Assembly: GCA_020062605.1 (NCBI GenBank)
Contig: JAGUWA010000316.1
Coordinates: 1-11,550, forward strand
Source: Parvibaculum sp.
GTDB taxonomy: Bacteria > Pseudomonadota > Alphaproteobacteria > Parvibaculales > Parvibaculaceae
Length of the DNA stretch: 11,550 bases
Direction: 5' to 3'
Under the pieces are notes generated by a model. It worked only from the letters and a program-made list of their open reading frames with translations, was not told the origin of the DNA and made no database searches. A program made the position numbers and the translations under genes. Within the stretch, counting starts at the first letter, position 1, and the number at the start of each line of letters is the position of its first letter. Below are positions 5,619 through 11,550 of the stretch, piece after piece.

Positions 5619-7664
5619 GTGAAAAAAACGCCAGATACATTTGTTCATCTGCTTGCCCCGCTCGATCTCGGGTTTACTGCGCTCAGAAACCGCGTGTTGA
5701 TGGGATCGATGCACACCGGCCTCGAGGAGATGCAGGACGGTTTCGAGCGACAGGCCAAATTCTTCGCACGACGCGCAAAGGGAGGCGTCGGAATTCTTGT
5801 TACCGGCGGCATCTCGCCGAACAGGGCGGGAAGGCTTGCAGAGCGCGCGTCGGTCATGACCGAGGACCTCGTTGAGAGTCATCGTGTGATCACACGCGCT
5901 GTCCACGATGAGGGCGGAAAGATCGTTCTCCAGCTCCTGCATGCGGGCCGGTACAGTCGGCATGCCGAACTGGTGGCTCCCTCCGCAGTCAGGTCCCGCA
6001 TCAATCCGCTCACGCCCCGCGCCCTGGGCGAAGATGAAATCCTCCAGACCATTGAGGATTTTGGCACCGCCGCGGCACTCGCACGCGAAGCCGGATATGA
6101 CGGCGTTGAAGTCATGGGTTCGGAGGGCTATTTTCTCAATCAGTTCACTGCGGCGCGTACAAATCAGCGTACAGATGGCTGGGGCGGTTCGGCGGAGAAC
6201 CGGCGTCGATTGCCGGTTGAGGTCGTCGGGCGTGTCCGCAAGCGTTGCGGACCGGACTTCATTATCGCTTACCGGATATCCGTTCTCGATCTTGTCGAGG
6301 GGGGCAATTCCTGGCCGGACGTCGCCGCCCTCGCAAAAGATGTCGAGGCAAGCGGAGCAAACATCCTCAATACCGGCATAGGCTGGCATGAATCGCGTGT
6401 GCCGACGATCGCTCATATGGTGCCGCGCGGAGCTTTCACCTGGGCGATCAAGCGGCTCAAGGCGGAAGTCGCGATACCCGTGGTCGCGTCCAACCGGATC
6501 AATACGCCGGAGCAAGCGGAGCAACTGATTGCAGACGGACAAGCCGACATGGTTTCGCTCGCGCGTCCACTATTGGCCGATCCCGATTTTGTTGCGAAAG
6601 CGGCATCGGGCGCATCGTCGAAAATCAATACTTGCATCGGTTGCAATCAGGCCTGCCTCGACAACGCCTTCACCGGACGGCTGACAACCTGCATGGTCAA
6701 CCCTGCGGCATGCCGGGAAGTCGAATTCAAAATTGTACCAGCGACCCGAGGAAAATGCATTGCGGTCCTTGGCGGCGGCCCGGCGGGTCTTGCCTGCGCG
6801 GTAACGGCGGCCGAACGTGGCCACAAGGTTGCGCTATTCGAAGCCGACATCGATATCGGCGGTCAATTCAATCTGGCACGGCGGATTCCCGGCAAGGAGG
6901 ATTATGCCGAGACTATCCGCTATTTCAGGAACCGGCTCGACGAACTGGGCGTCGAGGTCCGTTGCGGCCGACCGGCTTCACTCGCCGACCTGGAGAGCGG
7001 GGGATTTGACGAAATCGTCGTCGCAACCGGAGTTCGCCCGCGCCATCTCGACGTTCCAGGTGCGGATCACCCATCGGTTATGACCTATGTAGAGGCAATC
7101 ACGGACACCGCACGCGTCGGTACCGAAGTTGCCATTGTCGGTGCCGGCGGCATAGGCTTCGACGTGGCGACGCTCCTGTCTCATCCGCACGGCCCACACG
7201 ATCCGTCGCATCCCGATGTCGAGGGATTTTCCTCCGAGTGGGGAATCGACTTGAGCTATACGCAGCCAGGCGCTTTGCTGCCCGCCAATCATCAATGGCC
7301 GGCATCGCGCAAGATTCATCTTCTCCAGCGCAAGCCGCGTGCCAGCTTCGGTGCCAGCTTGAGCAAGACCAGGGGATGGGCGAATTTTCTGGAGGTGATG
7401 TTCCGCGGCGTTACGATGACAGGCGATGTAACCTATCGAAAAATCGATGATGCCGGGCTCCACATCGAGACCGGCGGCAGACCGCAGACGTTGAAAGTCG
7501 ACACGATTGTCGTCTGCGCCGGACAGGAATCGGCGGACGATGCGTTGTCATTGGCGCGGTCCCTGGGCAAACCCGTTCACGCAATCGGCGGTGTCGACAA
7601 GCCTCAGCAACTCGATGCGGTCAGAGCGATCGAAGACGGCACGCGCCTCGCGCTCTCTCTTTGA
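5619..7664 (+). CDS. fadH: 2,4-dienoyl-CoA reductase (NADPH), FadH type
   Basis: A 681-residue enzyme close in length to E. coli FadH (about 672) and alike from end to end. It reduces 2,4-dienoyl-CoA with NADPH, moving electrons through FAD, a 4Fe-4S cluster and FMN. The N-terminal FMN TIM barrel (about 1-335) holds Y171 in GSEGYFLNQF and H257 in NTGIGWHESR, which match the catalytic Tyr and His of FadH. The cluster ligands are C339, C342, C346 and C358 in the C-x2-C-x3-C-x11-C pattern. The FAD site is GGGPAG (385-390) and the NADPH site VGAGGIGFDVA (507-517). The C-terminus ends in TRLALSL, like E. coli TRLALEI. Start is GTG with only a weak purine-rich upstream stretch. Every cofactor site is intact. 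Its place in the operon implies a substrate with a double bond at an even position. Confidence 0.95.
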   Translation: MKKTPDTFVHLLAPLDLGFTALRNRVLMGSMHTGLEEMQDGFERQAKFFARRAKGGVGILVTGGISPNRAGRLAERASVMTEDLVESHRVITRAVHDEGGKIVLQLLHAGRYSRHAELVAPSAVRSRINPLTPRALGEDEILQTIEDFGTAAALAREAGYDGVEVMGSEGYFLNQFTAARTNQRTDGWGGSAENRRRLPVEVVGRVRKRCGPDFIIAYRISVLDLVEGGNSWPDVAALAKDVEASGANILNTGIGWHESRVPTIAHMVPRGAFTWAIKRLKAEVAIPVVASNRINTPEQAEQLIADGQADMVSLARPLLADPDFVAKAASGASSKINTCIGCNQACLDNAFTGRLTTCMVNPAACREVEFKIVPATRGKCIAVLGGGPAGLACAVTAAERGHKVALFEADIDIGGQFNLARRIPGKEDYAETIRYFRNRLDELGVEVRCGRPASLADLESGGFDEIVVATGVRPRHLDVPGADHPSVMTYVEAITDTARVGTEVAIVGAGGIGFDVATLLSHPHGPHDPSHPDVEGFSSEWGIDLSYTQPGALLPANHQWPASRKIHLLQRKPRASFGASLSKTRGWANFLEVMFRGVTMTGDVTYRKIDDAGLHIETGGRPQTLKVDTIVVCAGQESADDALSLARSLGKPVHAIGGVDKPQQLDAVRAIEDGTRLALSL

Positions 7665-7689
7665 GGAAGCAAACGAAAAACGAGGCGCG
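7642..7689 (+). repeat. 9-bp GC-rich inverted repeat between fadH and the regulator gene
   Basis: CGCGCCTCG (7642-7650), in the last codons of fadH, is exactly complementary to CGAGGCGCG (7681-7689) in the spacer. The loop is 30 bases and no run of T follows, so it is not a standard terminator. In RNA it could protect the 3' end of the fadH message or weaken read-through into the regulator gene. It may also be chance in GC-rich DNA. Confidence 0.4.
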
Positions 7690-7718
7690 GAAGAGACCAT
7701 ATAAATCAGAGTTGTCGC

Positions 7719-8558
7719 ATGAACGCTAATGTCCTCAAATCCGAACAGCCCTCGGCTGCAACGGTAAAATCCGCGACCCGTGTTCTGGAGATTTTCGAGT
7801 ATTTCGACGAAGTAAGACGCCCGGTGACGATTCAAGACGTAGCGCAGGCGCTGAGTTATCCTCATTCCAGCACCGCCGCCCTTCTGAAAAGCCTCGTGAG
7901 CCTCGGCTATCTGGAGCACGACGACCGGGGCAAAACTTTTTTTCCAAGCATCCGGATATCTCTGCTGGGAAACTGGGTGGAAGCCGAGGCGTTACCGATC
8001 CGGAATGTCCAGCGCCTTATGAGACGGCTTTCGGCCGATACGGGATGCACGATCATCCTCGCCGCGCGTCTAGGTGCTTATGCTCAATATGTGAAGGTGA
8101 TTCAAGGTACGTCGCCCATCCGCTTCCATGTCAAGCCAAGCACCAAGCGAATGCTCGCTTTTTCGACGATTGGCCGCGTTCTGCTGAGCGAACTTCCGTT
8201 GCCCGAAGCGAGACGTCTGATTCATGATGCCCTTGCCGCCATGCCGGAGCGGCGGGAATCGATGCAGGAGATCGAAGACGAACTGCAAAGAATCAGAAAA
8301 CGCGGCCTTGCGCTTTACAGCGATCTCGTGACGCCGGGAGCGACCATGCTGTCGATGCCCATTCCGATTGGCCCGTCCGGACGCTCGGTCGCGATCGGGA
8401 TAGCCGCTCCCAACGAGTATTTTCGCAATCGTAAACAACCGTTCACGGCGTTACTGAAAAACGCTATCGCCGAGCACATCTCACAAAACGGGCAAGGCTT
8501 TAAGGAGACTGTAGACGACGAGGACCAACTTGAAATCGACGACGATACAGCGCCATAA
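7719..8558 (+). CDS. IclR-family transcriptional regulator
   Basis: A 279-residue regulator with an N-terminal winged helix-turn-helix (about 16-77: VKSATRVLEIFEYFD opening, recognition helix near 47-58) and a C-terminal effector domain (about 90-255). The domain includes RMLAFSTIGRVLLSELP (144-160), typical of IclR effector domains that bind small aromatic or carboxylic ligands. The C-terminus carries an unusual acidic tail (263-276, rich in Asp and Glu). Start is ATG with a poor upstream site. As last gene of unit B, 54 bp after fadH, it probably controls its own operon and the divergent unit A through the repeat at 4034-4071. This is inferred from position. Whether it activates or represses is not visible, since both occur in the family. 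Its stop touches the stop of the converging hydrolase gene. Confidence 0.94.
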   Translation: MNANVLKSEQPSAATVKSATRVLEIFEYFDEVRRPVTIQDVAQALSYPHSSTAALLKSLVSLGYLEHDDRGKTFFPSIRISLLGNWVEAEALPIRNVQRLMRRLSADTGCTIILAARLGAYAQYVKVIQGTSPIRFHVKPSTKRMLAFSTIGRVLLSELPLPEARRLIHDALAAMPERRESMQEIEDELQRIRKRGLALYSDLVTPGATMLSMPIPIGPSGRSVAIGIAAPNEYFRNRKQPFTALLKNAIAEHISQNGQGFKETVDDEDQLEIDDDTAP

Positions 8559-9452
8559 TCATCCGAGCTTTGTATCCAGGAAGCTGGCCATCTCGTCGAT
8601 CGCCGCGCGGCCTTCGCTCAAGACCGGCGCAAACCAGTGCCAGACATGAATCATCTCCGGCCAGACATGGAGATCGACGGATACGCCAGCCTCTTTCAAT
8701 CTATCGGCCAATAAGTGGCTATCCGAGAGCAAAACCTCCGAACTGCCTACCTGAATCAGGAATGGCGGCAATCCATTGAGATCGGCGTATACGGGCGATG
8801 CCAGAGGCGCCCTGCGCGGGGTTGAAGTTCCCAGATAGGCCGCCGTCCACAGCTCAAGATCGGCATGGCGCACCATCGGGTCCACATTCGCTTTCGCGCC
8901 ATAAGAGGCACCTTTATTTTCAAGATTGGCCCACGGCGAAATACAAACGGCCGCAGCCGGAAGTCTGAGACCGGCATCGCGCGCCGCCAGAAGCACGGCG
9001 ACCGTCAGGCCGCCGCCGGCTGAATCCCCCGCCACAGCGAGCTTCGCCGGGTCGACGCCCGTCTCGGTCAACCAGCGATAAGCAGCAAGCGCATCATCGA
9101 CCGCCGCCGGAAATGGATGCTCTGGAGACCGCCTGTAGTCGATCAGCAGAACCCGGCCATTCAGGGCAAGAGCTGTGTGCGCCGCAAGATGGCGATGCGA
9201 GTCGAGAGAACCAAGCGCATAGCCTCCTCCATGCAGATAGAGCAAAACCCGCTTGCCGGCACCGGCAGCCGGCGCCAGCCATTCGCCGGGAACCCCGCCG
9301 GCGGAAACCGGCGTGACCGTCACGCCCTCGGGAAGACCGAACGCCTTGCCAGCCTCGTCATACGAGGTACGAAAATCCTCAAGAGAACGAGCCTCCCCTG
9401 TCACAAGGCCCGCAAGCAGCTGACGAACGACAGCAAGTTCCTCAAGACTCAT
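8559..9452 (-). CDS. HSL-family alpha/beta hydrolase (esterase or lactonase)
   Basis: A 297-residue hydrolase of the hormone-sensitive-lipase family with no signal peptide, so cytoplasmic. It shows the oxyanion-hole motif LHGGGYALGS (73-82), the nucleophile elbow AGDSAGGG (141-148, Ser144), the acid region GSSEVLLSD (236-244, E239 or D244) and the catalytic His269 in EMIHVWHW. The overall pattern resembles bacterial esterases that include monoterpene epsilon-lactone hydrolases, so opening of a lactone is possible, but ester cleavage is equally likely. GGAGG lies about nine bases before the ATG and immediately follows the stop of the amidohydrolase gene 14 bp upstream, so the two are co-translated from unit C. 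Its 3' end abuts the IclR gene without any spacer. Confidence 0.93.
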   Translation of the reverse strand: MSLEELAVVRQLLAGLVTGEARSLEDFRTSYDEAGKAFGLPEGVTVTPVSAGGVPGEWLAPAAGAGKRVLLYLHGGGYALGSLDSHRHLAAHTALALNGRVLLIDYRRSPEHPFPAAVDDALAAYRWLTETGVDPAKLAVAGDSAGGGLTVAVLLAARDAGLRLPAAAVCISPWANLENKGASYGAKANVDPMVRHADLELWTAAYLGTSTPRRAPLASPVYADLNGLPPFLIQVGSSEVLLSDSHLLADRLKEAGVSVDLHVWPEMIHVWHWFAPVLSEGRAAIDEMASFLDTKLG

Positions 9453-9466
9453 TCTTCACGCCCTCC

Positions 9467-11149
9467 TCAGGCTGCTGCGCCATGGCGCAGCAGACGGCCC
9501 GGCAAACGACCTTCGGCGCCCAACACATCGACGCCATTGCGCCGGATCAATGTCCCGTTGACGACGACGGCCGAAATGCCCGAGGCATCGGAAATCAGCC
9601 GGTCTTCGCCAGCAGGCAGGTCATAGACCCTGCGAAGGGAACTTGCGCCAACCGTTTCGGCGTCGAAGATCAGGACATCGGCGGGCATTCCCACAGCGAG
9701 GCGACCGCGATCCTTGATGCCGAACACCTCGGCGGGCCGCGATGTCAGCATCCGGACCGCCTCCTCCAGCGTCAAAACGCGCTTTTCACGGACCCATCTT
9801 CCGAGAAGATGCGTGGAAAAACATGCATCGCAGAGTTGGCTCGCATGCGCGCCTGCGTCCGAGAGGCCAAGCACTGTGCAGGAATCGCGCAGCAACGTTG
9901 CCACTTCGTCTTCGTCGGCGTTTGCGACAGGCAGGCGGAACCGTGTCTGCAGATCGCTTTGAATCGAGAGATCCAACGCAAGATCGATCGAGTTGCATCC
10001 GAGTTCCGCTGCGACGTCACGCACCAGCCGTTCCGCGAATTCCGGCCGATCCGGACAATAAGCGATGACCGCCTTGTCCCATGCATTGAGGATCGGACCA
10101 CGCATCGCATCCCGGAATCCCGCCCGGAAAGAGTTGTCGGCGTAAAGCTTCAGTTTTTCCGCGTGGTCCGATTTGTTCACCGGCGCGAAGACCGGCATGC
10201 TCTGGAACAGAAACGGCTGATCGAATCGAAATTCAAAATTGAGCGGCCTGCAGGTGACCTGCGGAAACACCGCGTAACCAGCCGACTGAAGTTCGTTTGA
10301 GCGCGCCAACTGCTCGGCTGCGGAGCCGACATTCAGCACCCCGCCACCGCCCAGCAACGCCGTCCAACTGACATGGCGACCGGAAACGCGGTTCAATTCC
10401 GCGAATTCATCAAATGACAGTTCCTTGCCGACAGTCGCCTGTATCACGCCTTCGCCCGCCTCGCCCAGCGCCGACGCAATCTCCCGTATCTCGCTGAACG
10501 CCGCCAGTCGGCTTGGAACCGGCCTGCCCTCGTAGCCTACATGCGTCGGCGATTTCGATGTCGCATAACCGAGTGCGCCCGCTTCGAGGCCCTCGCGCAT
10601 CAGGCTTTTCATATGCCCGACCTCCTCCGGCCGCGCCGCCCGTTCGGTGGATTCAGGCCCGAGAGCATAGAGGCGAAGCGGCGTATGCCCCAGAAGAACG
10701 GCCACGTTGATCAACGTACCCTTCTTTTCCACGACGTCGAGATATTCGGGAAACGTCTCGAACCCCCATTCGTCGCCGAGACCGGCCTCCAGCGCCTTGA
10801 CGCTCATGCCCTCGACATTTTCGAGTGTCCGCAAAATAAGACCGCGGTGCTCCTTGCGCGTCGGCGCAATGCCGAACCCGCAATTGCCTACCACGACCGT
10901 CGTCACACCGTGCCACGGCGAGATCGACAGATTCCCGTCCCACAGAAGCTGGGCATCGTAATGCGTATGTATATCGACGACGCCGGGGGCAACGACCTGC
11001 CCCCGGGCGTCGATAGTCGTCCTCGCCCCGGCGGGGGCCTGCCCCATAGCCACAACTTTGCCGTCGCGAATACCGATGTCTCCGGCATAGCCCGGAGAGC
11101 CGGTGCCGTCGACAATGAATCCACCCACGATCTTCAGATCGTAGTCCAT
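9467..11149 (-). CDS. D-aminoacylase-like amidohydrolase (amidohydrolase 3 family) with altered metal ligands
   Basis: A 560-residue member of the N-acyl-D-amino-acid deacylase group. The composite beta-domain is formed by both ends (1-55 and about 480-545, with GMPADVLIFDAETV typical of the C-terminal part). The barrel carries HTHYDAQ (61-67, metal ligands H61 and H63), GNCGFGIAP (88-96, with C90, the bridging Cys of D-aminoacylase) and LSDAGAHASQLCD (429-441, catalytic D431). By eye alignment to D-aminoacylase, the two remaining metal His (THMR and SHHK motifs) are missing: IQATVGKEL and HVSWTALL stand there. True D-amino-acid deacylase activity is therefore doubtful; another amide, ester or ring substrate is possible. 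Start ATG has GGGGAGG upstream. Second visible gene of unit C, 58 bp after the partial amidohydrolase and 14 bp before the hydrolase. Confidence 0.9.
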   Translation of the reverse strand: MDYDLKIVGGFIVDGTGSPGYAGDIGIRDGKVVAMGQAPAGARTTIDARGQVVAPGVVDIHTHYDAQLLWDGNLSISPWHGVTTVVVGNCGFGIAPTRKEHRGLILRTLENVEGMSVKALEAGLGDEWGFETFPEYLDVVEKKGTLINVAVLLGHTPLRLYALGPESTERAARPEEVGHMKSLMREGLEAGALGYATSKSPTHVGYEGRPVPSRLAAFSEIREIASALGEAGEGVIQATVGKELSFDEFAELNRVSGRHVSWTALLGGGGVLNVGSAAEQLARSNELQSAGYAVFPQVTCRPLNFEFRFDQPFLFQSMPVFAPVNKSDHAEKLKLYADNSFRAGFRDAMRGPILNAWDKAVIAYCPDRPEFAERLVRDVAAELGCNSIDLALDLSIQSDLQTRFRLPVANADEDEVATLLRDSCTVLGLSDAGAHASQLCDACFSTHLLGRWVREKRVLTLEEAVRMLTSRPAEVFGIKDRGRLAVGMPADVLIFDAETVGASSLRRVYDLPAGEDRLISDASGISAVVVNGTLIRRNGVDVLGAEGRLPGRLLRHGAAA

Positions 11150-11207
11150 GAAAACGTCCTCCCCGTGAATCGAAAAAGCCCGCGCCTTGACATCAGTATA
11201 CGGATCG

Positions 11208-11550
11208 TCAAACGGCGAGCTTGTAGAGTTCAGCGACGTTGTCGTGGCATATCCAGTTGCGTTCCTGCTCGCTCAGATTTTTCGTGTGCTCTTCCAGCAT
11301 TGCCTGTGACCAGGGCCAGGTCGAATCCGAATGCGGGAAATCGTTCGCCCACATCAGGCGGCGAACATTGCACATATCCTTCATCCTGAAGGCAACCCAG
11401 TCATCCTGGAACGTCACATAGATGTTGTCGTTGAAATAGTCGCTCGGCATCCGCTTGAGCGGCGGCGCCTTCATCCAGTAGCGATGACGCTTGTAGGCAT
11501 GGTCCATGCGATACATGTAGTGCGGAACCCAGCCCGCATCGGCCTCGACG
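11208..11550 (-). CDS. amidohydrolase-2 family TIM-barrel hydrolase/decarboxylase, 5' part cut by the window edge
   Basis: Only the last 113 residues are visible. They begin with VEADAGWVPHYMYRMDHAYK, typical of the C-terminal half of amidohydrolase-2 (ACMSD/gamma-resorcylate decarboxylase-like) proteins. They continue to WANDFPHSDSTWP (67-79 of the visible part), where D70 matches the conserved metal-binding Asp of the barrel. The N-terminal HxH metal motif lies outside the window. The last residues NVAELYKLAV are the usual helix that closes the family. An internal ATG at 11516 is not the start, since conserved sequence runs upstream of it to the edge. Members cleave C-C bonds of beta-diketone-like CoA esters, decarboxylate aromatic acids, or hydrolyse lactones and amides; the choice cannot be made here. 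It is upstream of the D-aminoacylase-like gene in unit C. Confidence 0.88.
   Translation of the reverse strand, partial: VEADAGWVPHYMYRMDHAYKRHRYWMKAPPLKRMPSDYFNDNIYVTFQDDWVAFRMKDMCNVRRLMWANDFPHSDSTWPWSQAMLEEHTKNLSEQERNWICHDNVAELYKLAV

Noticed and set aside
5163..6542. Minus-strand open frame of 459 codons
   Set aside because: It is antisense to the MaoC and fadH genes, both strongly supported, and crosses their junction. No domain is visible in it.
8566..8585. Short hairpin AGCTT/AAGCT near the converging stops as a terminator
   Set aside because: The stem is only 5 bp, inside the hydrolase coding sequence, with no T-run on either strand.
11187..11210. TTGACA followed by AT-rich bases on the plus strand, like a promoter
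   Set aside because: No plus-strand gene lies downstream; it would drive antisense RNA into unit C, and no suitable -10 box is clear.

Overview
The window is a catabolic region from a GC-rich bacterium (about 60% G+C by eye). Its gene families and tight operons fit an alphaproteobacterium of the sphingomonad/rhizobial kind; this is inferred from style, not from a marker gene. No RNA gene, insertion sequence, CRISPR array or phage gene was seen. Coding density is very high, and no stretch over 300 bases lacks a gene.

There are eleven genes in three transcription units. Unit A (minus strand, from 3993 down to the left edge) encodes a zinc-dependent alcohol dehydrogenase, an SCP2/Ltp2-like thiolase-fold enzyme, its small zinc-ribbon/OB-fold (DUF35) partner, and an acyl-CoA dehydrogenase cut by the edge. 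Unit B (plus strand, 4142 to 8558) encodes a carboxymuconolactone-decarboxylase-like protein, a MaoC/hydratase-2 enoyl-CoA hydratase, a full-length FadH-type 2,4-dienoyl-CoA reductase, and an IclR-family regulator. Unit C (minus strand, right edge down to 8559) encodes a TIM-barrel amidohydrolase cut by the edge, a D-aminoacylase-like amidohydrolase and an HSL-type alpha/beta hydrolase.

Units A and B diverge from a 148-bp AT-rich control region (3994-4141). It holds a perfect 10-bp inverted repeat, a good candidate operator for the IclR protein. Units B and C converge with their stop codons touching and no terminator between them.

Taken together, the genes look like a CoA-dependent route for an unsaturated, probably branched or alicyclic acid. 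Hydrolases in unit C would release or open the substrate. FadH would remove a conjugated double bond, the acyl-CoA dehydrogenase would introduce the alpha-beta bond, and MaoC would hydrate it. The thiolase-like protein with its zinc-ribbon partner would then cut the chain. That protein has Gly where thiolases have the nucleophilic Cys, and no 3-hydroxyacyl-CoA dehydrogenase is seen. This favours an aldol-type cleavage like Ltp2-ChsH2 of steroid degradation, with the alcohol dehydrogenase possibly handling a released carbonyl or alcohol. The substrate cannot be read from the sequence.
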